Part shown: one piece after another, positions 7,869-16,894 of the stretch
Layout of the letters: each line of letters opens with the position of its first letter
How positions within the stretch are numbered: the first letter of the stretch is position 1
The notes under the pieces: generated by a model
Seen by the model: only the letters and a program-made list of their open reading frames with translations
Database searches by the model: none
Told to the model about the DNA's origin: nothing
Position numbers and translations under genes: made by a program
Assembly (NCBI RefSeq): GCF_023544445.1
Contig: NZ_JALPVJ010000008.1
Span: 186,001-250,000 of the forward strand
Length of the DNA stretch: 64,000 nucleotides
Reading direction: 5' to 3'
From: Actinoplanes sp. M2I2
GTDB taxonomy: Bacteria; Actinomycetota; Actinomycetes; Mycobacteriales; Micromonosporaceae

Positions 7869-9701
7869 CTAGGAGCGGCGGCGGAGCCGCGTCAGGAGGA
7901 TGGCCGCGGTTCCCACCAGCAAAAGCACGCCGCCGGCGAGAGCCACCCGGGTCACGTTGGCGCCGGTCACCGGCAGCCCGCCACCCGCGCCCGACGGGGT
8001 GATCTCGCGCGCTCCCGGAGAGACCGCGGCGGCCTCCAGCACCCCCAAGGACATGGACAGCGAGACACCGGTCCTGGTTTCGTAGCCGTTCTTGCCCCGC
8101 CCCTGGGAGCTGGTCGATTCGATCAGCGAGACCTTGATCGCCGAGACCCGGGCCGCGATGGCCTGGTCCCGGATGGCGTGACGGACGTCGCCCAGGGCGA
8201 CCCGGAGCTTGAGCCCATTGTCGGCGGCGGGAGCCGACTCGACCGGCGGAGCGGCCACCGGAGGCAGACCGGGCACCGCGGGCACGGGCAGCGGCTCGGC
8301 CTTCCGCAGGCCGCCCAGCTCGGTGAGGCTGCGCAGCGTGGCCGACTCCATCTCGCGGTACTGCGGGGTCAACGCGACGTCGACGTGGTCGCCGGCCACG
8401 GTGAGGCGCTTGGTCGCGATGTCGTCACCCGAGACTTCGACGATCGCGGGGCGGTAGCTGACCTTGCCGCCCGACCCGGTGGACATGGTTGCCTCCAGGA
8501 CCGGCGCCTGCAGTACGCGCAGGTGCACCCGGCCGCCGGCCAGCTCGATGCGACCAGCGGTGACGGTCGACCGCGCGACCGTCCGTGGCACATCGCCGTC
8601 CTGCTCCAGCGCGGTCGTCCCCCGGCTGGTCATCGAGCCGGGAACGCGGACCAGCGCGCCCCGTTCGCTCTTCAGCAGGCTCATGCTGGTCACCGAGGTG
8701 TCGGCCCGGCCGGTCTCGCCCACGACCTGGCCGCACGCCATGCCGGGCTCCCACCGGGCGCGCGTGCTCAACTCACCGCGGCCCAGGCGCAGCGGACCCG
8801 CCTCCCCTGCCGGGGTCGATCGCCGGGACGCCTTGGCCTGGGTGGGCGGCGCCTCCTGGAGCAGCGGCTTCACCATCGCCGCGTACGCCCCGGAACCCTT
8901 GTCCCCCGGGTAGCCGTCGAGCATCCGGGCATAGGCGGCGCTCGCGATGCCGGCCTCGGCGACCATTGCCGTACGGGCCTCGCCCAGCCGGACCTCGCCC
9001 AGCGACGCGGTCGACGTCCGCTCTTTCCCGGTACCCGAATCCGGCTCGACCGCCGAGTCGGTGTCATCGTCGGTCGCCTGGCCGCCGGGAGCTGTCCGCC
9101 GTCCGGTCTGCCCCGCCGAGTCGTCGCCCTCGCCCGTCCGGTCCGGCTCCGTGTCGGGAGCCGGCGACTGCTCGCCGTCGACCGGCTCCCCGCCGCCCGC
9201 TCCCGCCGAACTCGTGGCCCCGGCCGGGCCGTCGGATGGGTCGTCCGCCGCCGCACCGCCCCGCTCGGCAGTCCGGTCGAGCAGGCCACCCCGGCCCGCC
9301 GGAGTCGCGCGCCCGCCGGCTTTCGGCGCCGGCGGAGGCTCCGGCTGCGGGAAGAGCCCCAGGTAGCCGAGCGCCCCGGTCGCGGTCATGCCGAGGCCCT
9401 CGCTGATGGTGTCGCTGTCCGCCGGGTCCGGGATGACGCCGTCGTCGCTGCTCAGCACCCGGCGGGTCGCGTCCCCGACGGTGCCTCTCTCGGTCCGGTC
9501 GGGCTTTACCCGCGGCCGGTCGACGGCCGGCGCGCGCAGTTCGAGCTTGTCGATCCGCAGCAGCTCGGCGCCGGACTGCGCGGCGAAGTTCTCGGCCTGC
9601 TCACAGGATGCCGGTGCCGCGAGGGCTGGTTGCGGTGCGGTGAGTGCGCCGGCGAAACCCAGCGCGACGACACTTGCGGCCAGCGACCTGGCGGGCGTCA
9701 T
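7869..9701 (-). CDS. Secreted LPxTG cell-wall-anchored protein, unknown function
   Basis: 610 aa. ATG 9701 gives a signal peptide (MTPARSLAASVVALGFAGAL, Ala-rich cleavage region near 28). The C-terminus has LPVTG (576-580), a hydrophobic helix and an RLRRR tail, so sortase anchoring is expected. The middle (~110-250) is low-complexity, rich in Gly, Asp, Thr and Pro and probably disordered. The rest has beta-rich segments and an RGD-free surface-protein look. GGAAGGG lies just upstream of the start. It is divergent from ricT. No adhesion or enzyme motif recognised. Confidence 0.8.
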   Translation of the reverse strand: MTPARSLAASVVALGFAGALTAPQPALAAPASCEQAENFAAQSGAELLRIDKLELRAPAVDRPRVKPDRTERGTVGDATRRVLSSDDGVIPDPADSDTISEGLGMTATGALGYLGLFPQPEPPPAPKAGGRATPAGRGGLLDRTAERGGAAADDPSDGPAGATSSAGAGGGEPVDGEQSPAPDTEPDRTGEGDDSAGQTGRRTAPGGQATDDDTDSAVEPDSGTGKERTSTASLGEVRLGEARTAMVAEAGIASAAYARMLDGYPGDKGSGAYAAMVKPLLQEAPPTQAKASRRSTPAGEAGPLRLGRGELSTRARWEPGMACGQVVGETGRADTSVTSMSLLKSERGALVRVPGSMTSRGTTALEQDGDVPRTVARSTVTAGRIELAGGRVHLRVLQAPVLEATMSTGSGGKVSYRPAIVEVSGDDIATKRLTVAGDHVDVALTPQYREMESATLRSLTELGGLRKAEPLPVPAVPGLPPVAAPPVESAPAADNGLKLRVALGDVRHAIRDQAIAARVSAIKVSLIESTSSQGRGKNGYETRTGVSLSMSLGVLEAAAVSPGAREITPSGAGGGLPVTGANVTRVALAGGVLLLVGTAAILLTRLRRRS

Positions 9702-9859
9702 GGCAGTTCCCTTCCGATGGATTGCCACCCGGGGCGGCGTCTACGGGTCTGCCAACGAAAGTCGATCTGGGTGGTTGCGGAACATCTATGCGACAACCCC
9801 GGCGGGTAACCCAAAACAGGCATTTGGTGCGGGCTATCCGGCGTCGTAGGGTGGTGGGC

Positions 9860-10723
9860 ATGGGCATGCTGTGCGCGGTCAGCTTCAACCGGTACGGCCG
9901 CCTCTACTACCTCGACCCGGGCGAGTTCTCGCCCCAGGTCGGCGACCGTGTGCTGGTGCCCACGGACGACGGCCCCGAGGTGGCGGAGTGCGTCTGGGCG
10001 GCGCAGTGGGTGAGCGAGGAGACTTCCGGCTTCCCCAAGGTCGCCGGACTGGCCGGCGACGACGATCTGCGGCGCGACGAGTTGCTGCGCAAACGCAAGG
10101 CCGAGGCCAAGGTCGCCGCGAAAAAGCTGATCAAGACCCACGAGCTGCCCATGAAGGTCGTCGCCGTCGACCACGTACTCGACCAGACCGGCACCGGCAG
10201 CGCCCGCACCACGATCTACTTCACCGCCCCGCACCGGGTCGATTTCCGATCCCTCGTACGCGATCTCGGGGCCACCCTGCACTGCCGGGTCGAGCTGCGT
10301 CAGCTCTCGGCGCGCGACTCCGCCCGCGTCCAGGGCGGCATCGGCTCCTGCGGCCGCGACCTGTGCTGCGCCACGTTCCTGACCGACTTCGAGCCGGTCA
10401 CCATCCGCATGGCCAAAGACCAGGACCTGCCCCTGAACCCCCTGCGCATCTCCGGCGCGTGCGGCCGCCTGATGTGCTGTCTCAAATACGAACATCCTCT
10501 TTACGCCCGTTTTGCGGAGTCCGCGCCATCTGTTGGCAGTCGTGTGACAACACCTCAGGGCGACGGGCGGGTGGTGGCCCACAGCGTTCCTAAAGACTCA
10601 GTCGTCGTTCGCATGGATTCGGACGGATCCCGTTGCTCTTGCTCGCGTGCTTCGGTATGTGGTCCGAGACAGGCTTACGAAGGTCGAGGATCGGAAGTAG
10701 GCGACGGCGCTGGTCCCGCGTAG
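9860..10723 (+). CDS. ricT: RicT/PSP1-domain protein (YaaT family), 3' end replaced by an integrated element
   Basis: 287 aa. The PSP1 domain begins MGMLCAVSFNRYGRLYYLDPGE and holds the conserved cysteine clusters IGSCGRDLCC and GACGRLMCCLKYEHP, which in Bacillus RicT help bind iron-sulphur clusters. In Bacillus the RicAFT complex works in RNase Y-dependent mRNA processing; the actinobacterial role is less clear. Up to ~10478 codons are G/C-ended. After that they shift to T/A-ended ones (GAA CAT CCT CTT, TCT GTT GGC AGT CGT, ACA ACA CCT). The last 49 bases overlap the antisense recombinase gene. A divergent 3'-end copy lies at 12332. Confidence 0.88.
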   Translation: MGMLCAVSFNRYGRLYYLDPGEFSPQVGDRVLVPTDDGPEVAECVWAAQWVSEETSGFPKVAGLAGDDDLRRDELLRKRKAEAKVAAKKLIKTHELPMKVVAVDHVLDQTGTGSARTTIYFTAPHRVDFRSLVRDLGATLHCRVELRQLSARDSARVQGGIGSCGRDLCCATFLTDFEPVTIRMAKDQDLPLNPLRISGACGRLMCCLKYEHPLYARFAESAPSVGSRVTTPQGDGRVVAHSVPKDSVVVRMDSDGSRCSCSRASVCGPRQAYEGRGSEVGDGAGPA

Positions 10724-12261
10724 GTGGGTTTTCTCGACCAGGCAGGCGTGAATTCGGTTTTGATGAGTTCCGGCCGCCAGATCGGCTCCCCCGCCCGAGG
10801 CCTCCCTTTGCCGCGCGGGACCACCCGGATGAAGGCGAATGCTTCACGGAGAACGGCACGTTGTTCTCCCAGGCTCAGTCGATTGAACTCCTCAAGTTCC
10901 GCCTTGACGTTGATCATTCTGTCGGCGACATGCCCCCCGGCTTCGGTAAGGGAGTCCCGAATATCGGCTAGTTCTTGGCGAAGTGTTGCCGTGCCTGCGA
11001 GTAGAGCGGCCCGGTCGATCAGGCCTGCGGTCCGATCTTCCACCAGTTCGGCCATCAGCATTTCGATCTCCGCCACCCGCCCCTCGAGCAGGTCCGTGTC
11101 GACCGGTGAGGGCTGCGGTCGAAACGTTGCCCGACCTGTGGGTTCCATCTGCTGAATCAGTCGGGAAACCACCACTTCGTCAGCAAAGCCGAGCGGAAGC
11201 TGGCAATGCCCACGACCGGTGCTTTCGTCTTCCGGGCCTTGGCACACGTAGATCGGTGCATTGCCGCGCTTGCTGGCCCCCATCTTCCCGCCGCATACCG
11301 TGCAGGTGGCGATCCGGGACAGCAGGTTGGCCAGCTTGCCGACCGTACTGTCCGGCCGTTCGCGGTCGGCTAGAAAACGACTCACCGCACGCCAGGTGGG
11401 CTCGTCCACAATGGGCGTCCAGTCTCCGTCTCCCATGATTTCCCCATACAGGGTTGCCTTCGCGATATTGCGGGGAGCCCGGAGGACAAACCGGACTGCG
11501 ACGTTGTTCCATCGACCCGAGGGGGCATAGTTGTTTTTACGTGGCGCCCGTGGTCTGACGGTTGCTGCCTCCGGCGCGGACGTTCTGAAGCCAGCCTCGT
11601 TCCACTCCCGGGCTACCGTTGTCAGCGCCTTGCCGGCGAGCACGTCGTGGTACGCCCTCAGCACGGCCGCCGCCTCTGCTTCCCGCAGTGTGCCGTCCAT
11701 TTCGTAGCCGAACGGGCGGCGAATCCACTGGGGTGTACCGTTCGCTACTCGCAGATCGTTCGCCAAGATCTGCCGCTCGGCCTTTCGCTCGACCTCCGCA
11801 GATGCGACAGCTGCCAGAATTCGGGCAACCATACGGCCTACGTCGGTGGTCAGGTCGATATCACCAGTAGCGGTGGCGAGACCGATGCCCCGTTCCAGCG
11901 CCAGATCGATCAGAAACTCCAGATCCTTGATCGATCGGGTCACCCGATCCAAATGCCAGGCGACGATAAGGTCAGCCTGGTCGGTCTCGACCATCCGAAC
12001 CACGCGCTGCCAGCCAGGGCGGTCCGTAAGGCGGCTGCTAGTGGCTGAAATTGTGTCGTCGACGACTTCGACTACCTCCCAGCCGCGGGCCAACGCGAGC
12101 CCTCTGCAGGCCTGTTCCTGACGCTCCAGGCCGGCACTTGCTCCGGTCCGGTCCATGCTCATGCGCAGGTACAGCACGGCTCGCAACGCTGATGCTCTTG
12201 GGGTGGCGGCCTCAATGGCGCGGCGCCTGGCCGCACTCTTGACGCGCGACAGTCCTGTCAT
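10675..12261 (-). CDS. Large serine recombinase (site-specific integrase)
   Basis: 528 aa, the size of phage-type large serine integrases. The N-terminal resolvase domain begins AVLYLRMSMDRTG with catalytic serine at ~35, followed by the conserved LIVAWHLDRVTRS. A recombinase domain follows (~170-290), then a zinc ribbon (CTVCGG...GHC) and a coiled coil (~395-450). It should catalyse integration and excision between attP and attB. Its 3' end overlaps ricT, and no other phage or plasmid gene remains, so it looks like the last gene of a shrunken element. Start ATG 12261 has no strong Shine-Dalgarno. Confidence 0.9.
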   Translation of the reverse strand: MTGLSRVKSAARRRAIEAATPRASALRAVLYLRMSMDRTGASAGLERQEQACRGLALARGWEVVEVVDDTISATSSRLTDRPGWQRVVRMVETDQADLIVAWHLDRVTRSIKDLEFLIDLALERGIGLATATGDIDLTTDVGRMVARILAAVASAEVERKAERQILANDLRVANGTPQWIRRPFGYEMDGTLREAEAAAVLRAYHDVLAGKALTTVAREWNEAGFRTSAPEAATVRPRAPRKNNYAPSGRWNNVAVRFVLRAPRNIAKATLYGEIMGDGDWTPIVDEPTWRAVSRFLADRERPDSTVGKLANLLSRIATCTVCGGKMGASKRGNAPIYVCQGPEDESTGRGHCQLPLGFADEVVVSRLIQQMEPTGRATFRPQPSPVDTDLLEGRVAEIEMLMAELVEDRTAGLIDRAALLAGTATLRQELADIRDSLTEAGGHVADRMINVKAELEEFNRLSLGEQRAVLREAFAFIRVVPRGKGRPRAGEPIWRPELIKTEFTPAWSRKPTYAGPAPSPTSDPRPS

Positions 12262-12331
12262 GCGACTAGAGTAGAAGAAGTGGTGCGGCTACGGGCGCGC
12301 TCAATGTGCCAATGTTCCAACCTTTACAACC

Positions 12332-12387
12332 GACAGTCGTGCGACGACTTCCGAAGGCGGCGGCCGGGTGGTGACTCACAGCATTCC
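12332..12387 (+). pseudogene. Decayed duplicate of the ricT 3' end (probable displaced original)
   Basis: Aligned without gaps to ricT 10535-10590, 43 of 56 bases match by eye, and the differences concentrate in wobble positions. The encoded peptide reads SRATTSEGGGRVVTHSIP against SRVTTPQGDGRVVAHSVP in ricT. A one-base deletion follows near 12388-12393. Weaker similarity to the RicT Cys/Arg tail may continue towards ~12480. It lies 70 bases beyond the recombinase start, as expected for the chromosomal half of an integration site. Its G/C-ended codons match upstream ricT better than the present 3' end does. Confidence 0.72.
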
Positions 12388-12540
12388 GAGGACATGTCCG
12401 CATATACGCCGCCTGTTCTCACTGCTCGGCAGCCAAGCCCGCGTCTGCGCCCCGCCCAGGCCCACGATGAGCAATTCAACTGACGCCCGTCCACGTCACA
12501 ACCGGGCCGCCCGCCGCCCGCCGCCCGCCGGAGATCGAGG

Positions 12541-14274
12541 TCAGCGGATCGTGATGGGGGCCTCGATGCGGTGCGGGATCAGGGGGTCGCGGGGGCGTAG
12601 CCAGGAGGCGTCGGTGGGGCCGGCTGGGTCGGGGGACCAGTTGTGGCAGATCTTGTCTATGCCGATGGGGTGGATCGTGAGGGAGCCGTCGGCGGCTATG
12701 TGCAGGCGCAGGAAGCTCTTGGCGTCCTCGATGCCCTGGCCCGCGTAGAGCTCGTTGATGTTGACACCGACCGTGGAGGCGATCAGCAGATAGAGCGCCG
12801 TCAGCTGGGTGGCCAGGACTCCGATGACGGGGCCGTAGACGACGGCGGCCACGACCAGCGGGCTGGGCCAGTCCCAATCGTGGAAGGGCAGTCTCAGCCA
12901 CAGCCAGGTGCCGCCGGCGGCGAGTGCGATGTGGGCGAAGGCGTGCAGCAGACCGGCTGTCCAGTGGCGCGCGTGTTTGGGTCTGTCGGCCTTGGGGGGC
13001 TGGGCGAACGCCACCGAGCCCGCGAGGATGAGCACGATCATGACGGTGAGGGGGATGCTGAACAGGCGCTGCACGATGTTCGCGTTGCCGGAGGCCGCGC
13101 CGGCCATCGCCAGCATGGTCAGCACGTGGAGGATGCCGAGCATGGTGACGAAGCCGGGGTTGCGCGTCGGCACCCGGCGGAACACGCCCCAGGCCATGCG
13201 CTTGGAGGCCGCCGCGTCGGGATAGGACGCGCGGAACTCGTACGGCTTGCTGACGCTGCGGCTGCGGGTCAGGGTGCCGGGCTGGGGCACGACCAGCTCG
13301 GGGGGCAACTGCTGGGTGCCCACCAGGTAGGCGCCACCGCCGCCGCACGTGATGAGCTCGCGTTCCGGGTCGCTGTAGCGCGCGTAGTGGTGCAGGTCGC
13401 CGGAGACGAGCAGCCGTGTCGAGGCCCCGGTCGGCTCGAGCGTCTTGCGGATGAAGTAGTCGATCGCGTCGTACTCCTCCGGCTTGTCGACGGACTTGAC
13501 CCATTTCGGCGAGGGGGTCATGAGGATGACGCGATCCTGGGGGCCGACGTGCCGGGCGGCCTGCTCGAAATAGCCGAGCTGGGGGTCGTCGATGTAGGCC
13601 CCGAACTGCTCGTCGACCGCGAACAGCCACCAGTCGGCCGGGAGTTTGACCGCGAAGTAGGAACGCCGCTGGTCGGTGCGCCAGCCGCCGATGTGGCCGT
13701 CCTGACGCCGGGCGAACAGCCGGAGGAAGGCGGTCAGGCCGTCGTACCAGTCGTGGTTGCCGGGCAGCGCGAACAGCGTGGGCTGTGGCGAGTCGAGCGG
13801 CGGCTCGGGCAGGGCAGCCCGGTAGGGGCCCTTCATCCGGCTCTCGTAACCGTCGCCGCTGGCCAGGGGGTAGACCTGGTCGCCGCCCATGAGCAGCAGC
13901 CGTCCCCGCGGGAGCGTGGTGTCCCCGACCTGGAGGCTGGGCTGGGCCAGCAGGTATGCCACCGAGTAGGTGGCGTCGAAGCCGTCGCCCAGGTCGGCGA
14001 CGTAGTCGAGCCAGAGCTCGCCGTCCTCGGTGCGGGAGTGGTCGAACCAGTCGCCGTCCAGCGCGTTCTGCAGCTCGCGCTTGTCGAGGTATGCCCCGAA
14101 GAGGACGGCCAGCAGCGCCCGCAAGCCGGTGCTCAGCAGCAGGAGCGGGGCGAGCCAGCCGACCGGGCGCTGCGGCGTGAAACCCAGCTCGTGCGGGTCC
14201 ATGCTCGCGGGCCGGCGGGGAACGTCCGGGTTCGTGGGGGGAGGTGGGGGGTGATCGACGGTCACGCCAGGCAC
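12541..14274 (-). CDS. Metallophosphoesterase-domain membrane protein
   Basis: 577 aa. The calcineurin-like phosphoesterase domain (~100-330) has the metal-binding motifs MGGDQVYP, GNHDWYDG and SGDLHHYAR. An N-terminal membrane segment lies at ~40-60, and four to five more follow between ~370 and 510, with a short soluble tail. It probably hydrolyses a phosphoester at the membrane. Substrate unknown. GTG 14274 is the longest reasonable start; GTG 14262 is an alternative. It sits between the ricT element and tRNA-Thr, with no operon partner. Confidence 0.8.
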   Translation of the reverse strand: MPGVTVDHPPPPPTNPDVPRRPASMDPHELGFTPQRPVGWLAPLLLLSTGLRALLAVLFGAYLDKRELQNALDGDWFDHSRTEDGELWLDYVADLGDGFDATYSVAYLLAQPSLQVGDTTLPRGRLLLMGGDQVYPLASGDGYESRMKGPYRAALPEPPLDSPQPTLFALPGNHDWYDGLTAFLRLFARRQDGHIGGWRTDQRRSYFAVKLPADWWLFAVDEQFGAYIDDPQLGYFEQAARHVGPQDRVILMTPSPKWVKSVDKPEEYDAIDYFIRKTLEPTGASTRLLVSGDLHHYARYSDPERELITCGGGGAYLVGTQQLPPELVVPQPGTLTRSRSVSKPYEFRASYPDAAASKRMAWGVFRRVPTRNPGFVTMLGILHVLTMLAMAGAASGNANIVQRLFSIPLTVMIVLILAGSVAFAQPPKADRPKHARHWTAGLLHAFAHIALAAGGTWLWLRLPFHDWDWPSPLVVAAVVYGPVIGVLATQLTALYLLIASTVGVNINELYAGQGIEDAKSFLRLHIAADGSLTIHPIGIDKICHNWSPDPAGPTDASWLRPRDPLIPHRIEAPITIR

Positions 14275-14374
14275 AGTAGTACCGCCCTCCGACAGAAAGG
14301 TGTCCGATTCCCGCGGCGGTGGGGGGAACCCCGCTGAGGCGCCTGGGTCGCGTGCCGTACACTGATTACTCGTT

Positions 14375-14451
14375 GCCGCCTTAGCTCAGTCGGCTAGAGC
14401 GACGCACTCGTAATGCGTAGGTCGACGGTTCGATTCCGTCAGGCGGCTCCA
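14375..14451 (+). tRNA. tRNA-Thr (anticodon CGT), CCA encoded
   Basis: The cloverleaf folds cleanly. Acceptor arms are GCCGCCT and AGGCGGC. The D arm contains AGCTCAGTCGGCTAGAGC. The anticodon stem ACGCA/TGCGT encloses CTCGTAA, giving anticodon CGT, which reads ACG. The T arm is GACGG-TTCGATT-CCGTC, followed by T and genomic CCA. It flanks the eCIS island, and tRNA genes are common integration sites. Confidence 0.96.
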
Positions 14452-14454
14452 TGG

Positions 14455-14496
14455 CGTAAGGCCCTGACCAGCGGAAACGCTGACCAGGGCCTTACG
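14455..14496 (+). terminator. Strong hairpin terminator after tRNA-Thr
   Basis: Arms CGTAAGGCCCTG (14455-14466) and CAGGGCCTTACG (14485-14496) pair perfectly over 12 bp, with a further AGCG/CGCT inside the loop. A short T-rich stretch follows. It begins four bases after the tRNA CCA. Confidence 0.9.
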
Positions 14497-14541
14497 TTTA
14501 TCGATGCAAACGTGAACCGCCCCCCGAAAATCCCCCGGTAA

Positions 14542-14985
14542 CGTCCTGGGGCGATTAGATTCGCCCGACGGCCTGACACCGGCACCGGCGGCCCTCTACG
14601 CGCCGCTTGCGCCGGTTCCGAACCAGGCGGGCCGCTGTCTAAGGTTGTCGTCCTCCGCGACCTGCGTGACCGCACCGGGGCGCCGATCAGCTCGCCCCGC
14701 CCGTGGGAGTTCACCGTCGCGAGCGAGCAGAGCCTGACCGGCCGCGTCCTGCGCATGCGCGACGACGCGTTCGCCGCCCTCGGCCGCCGGGCGCCGGCGT
14801 TCGCGGTCACCCAGGTCACCGATCACACCTCCGAGCAGGACGCCCGTATCGCCCGTCAAGTGCGGGGCACGGTCGGCGACCACCAGGTCTCCCCGGCCGC
14901 CGCTCAGGCCGAGGCCCGCACCACCGGTGACGCGGTCGTGACGACGGTGGCGTCGGCTGGGGGCGTGAAGGCCTGCCGTGTCTGA
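14542..14985 (+). pseudogene. Truncated gene remnant between tRNA-Thr and the eCIS island
   Basis: One frame is open from 14542 (after TAA at 14539) to the TGA at 14983-14985, and its product reads like real protein, with KVVVLRDLRDRTGAPISSP and SEQSLTGRVLRMRDDAF. The only standard start codon in this frame is ATG 14755, inside that coding-like stretch, so the 5' part appears lost. I do not recognise the family. Its place next to a tRNA suggests the end of an old integrated element. Confidence 0.4.
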
Positions 14986-16894
14986 GTACGCCGACGTCTC
15001 GTCGGCGTGCCTGTCGGTCGCTGCGCGGCTGGCCGCGGCGCTGACCGGCGTCGCGCTCGATCCGGCCGACGATCCGTCGGTCGCGCTTCTCGATCTGCGC
15101 CGGGGCACGCCGGCCCTTCCGGTCCACGACCGGGCGGCCCGCCGCCGCTGGGTTCGGTTGCAGGAACGCTACCGGCTGTCCGATTTCGAGATGGATCTGT
15201 TCGCGCTCGCCGCGCTGCCCAGCGCCCACGAGGTGTTCGGGCCGCTGTTCGCCCGGCTGCATCCGCGCCGGCTTCCCGTGCTGTCGGCCGGCCTGGCGGC
15301 ACGGTCCTTACTGGACGGCGCGGCCGGTCGCGTCCATCTCGACGAGGCGTTGCTGGACGGGCCCCTCATGAGCGGCGGCGTGCTGCAGGCCGACGAGGCG
15401 CCGTACGCCCAGCGCGGCTTCACGCTGCCCGCGGGCTTGTGGGAGACGCTGCGCGGCTTCGGCGGCGATTCCCCGGCCGCCGCCGCGCCTCCGGCGCCGG
15501 CGGTGCTGCGGACCCCCGAGCTCGAGCTGGCCAAGGCCCTTCTCGATCGCGACGACGTCACGATCCTGCTCACGTCCGACGACCCGGTCGAGGTCGAGGC
15601 CGACGCCGACGCGCTGATCAGGTCGAGCGGCCGCACGCCGTACCCGGTCCGGGAGGCGTCGCCGGTATCCGCCCTGCTGTGCACCGTCCGCGGCGAGGTG
15701 CCCCGGGTCACGGTCCCGGCCGGCGCCGTCGATCTGGGCTGGCTGGCCGGGTTGCGCGGGCCGGCCGTGATCGTCGCCCCGGCCACCGCGGCGGTGGACG
15801 CCGGCGCGCGGATCCTGTTCACCGTCCCGCTCTCCGCACCGGCCCTGGCCGAGCGGCACGCGACGTGGCAGGCGCTGCTGCCCGGGCAGGAGGCCGCCGC
15901 CTGGGAGCTGGCCGTGCAGCATCGGGTGGGCCCGGTCCTGGCCGGGCGCGCGCATGCCGATGCCGCCGCGGCCGCCGCCGTCGCCGGCCGGTCACCGGAC
16001 CGGGCGGGGATCGCCCACAGCCTGCGCCGGCGGGCCGTGGTCGCGCTGCCCGCCGCGGCCCGGCTGGTCCACCCGAGCGCCGGCTGGGCCGACGTCGTGC
16101 TTCCGCGGCCGCAGCGCGAGCTGCTGTCGGCGGCGGTCGGGCGTGCCCACGGGCAGGCCCGGGTGCTCAACGAGTGGGGTCTCGCGGGCGGGCGCAGCGG
16201 GGTCTGCGGCGTACGGCTGCTGTTCGCCGGGGCGCCCGGCACCGGCAAGACGCTGGCCGCCGAGCTGATCGCCGCCGAGCTCGGCCTGGAGCTTCTGGTC
16301 GTCGACCTGTCCGCGCTCGTGAGCCGGTGGCTCGGGGAGACCGAGAAGCACATCGCCGCGGTGTTCGACGCCGCCGAACGGGCCCAGGCCGTGCTCTTCT
16401 TCGACGAGGCGGACGCGCTGTTCGCCCGGCGGACGAGCGTGGGGGACGCCCACGACCGGTGGGCGAACCTGGAGACCGCCTATCTGCTCGACCGGCTGGA
16501 GCGGCTGGAGGGCGTCGCGATCCTGGCGACCAACCTGCGCGCCAACATCGACGACGCGGTGGTGCGCCGGCTCGAGTTCGTGGTGGAGTTCAACGAGCCC
16601 GAGTCCCCGGAGCGGGAACGGATCTGGCGCGCCCATCTGCCGGCCACGCTGCCGCTGGCGCCAGACGTCGAGCTGGGCGAGCTGGCCCGGCTGTATCCGA
16701 TCACCGGCGCGGTCATCCGCAACGCCGCGGTGGCGGCCGCGTTCCTGGCCGCGGCCGACGGCGGCCGGGTCACCCAGGGCCATCTCGTCCTCGCCGTCCG
16801 CCGGGAGTACGACAAGGCCGGCCGGTCGTTCCCCGGCCCGCCGCGCCGCCGGCCGGCCGGTCAGCAGTCGGGCGTCAACGGCGCCCGGCCGTGA
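14978..16894 (+). CDS. eCIS-associated AAA+ ATPase (Afp15-like)
   Basis: 638 aa. The C-terminal AAA+ module has Walker A GAPGTGKT (~418-425), Walker B VLFFDEADALF (~471-481), sensor ATNLRANID and a lid ending near 600. The N-terminal ~400 residues are the divergent domain typical of eCIS ATPases. Afp15/Pvc15-type ATPases are needed for assembly or cargo loading in other systems. Here the gene lies on the strand opposite the structural operon, at the far end of the island. Start GTG 14978 overlaps the upstream remnant's stop; the 3' end overlaps the convergent Lgt-like gene by 20 bases. Confidence 0.88.
   Translation: MSEYADVSSACLSVAARLAAALTGVALDPADDPSVALLDLRRGTPALPVHDRAARRRWVRLQERYRLSDFEMDLFALAALPSAHEVFGPLFARLHPRRLPVLSAGLAARSLLDGAAGRVHLDEALLDGPLMSGGVLQADEAPYAQRGFTLPAGLWETLRGFGGDSPAAAAPPAPAVLRTPELELAKALLDRDDVTILLTSDDPVEVEADADALIRSSGRTPYPVREASPVSALLCTVRGEVPRVTVPAGAVDLGWLAGLRGPAVIVAPATAAVDAGARILFTVPLSAPALAERHATWQALLPGQEAAAWELAVQHRVGPVLAGRAHADAAAAAAVAGRSPDRAGIAHSLRRRAVVALPAAARLVHPSAGWADVVLPRPQRELLSAAVGRAHGQARVLNEWGLAGGRSGVCGVRLLFAGAPGTGKTLAAELIAAELGLELLVVDLSALVSRWLGETEKHIAAVFDAAERAQAVLFFDEADALFARRTSVGDAHDRWANLETAYLLDRLERLEGVAILATNLRANIDDAVVRRLEFVVEFNEPESPERERIWRAHLPATLPLAPDVELGELARLYPITGAVIRNAAVAAAFLAAADGGRVTQGHLVLAVRREYDKAGRSFPGPPRRRPAGQQSGVNGARP

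Noticed and set aside
14755..14985. 76-codon ORF as a true gene
   Set aside because: Its ATG lies inside a longer coding-like frame that has no other start; a remnant is likelier.
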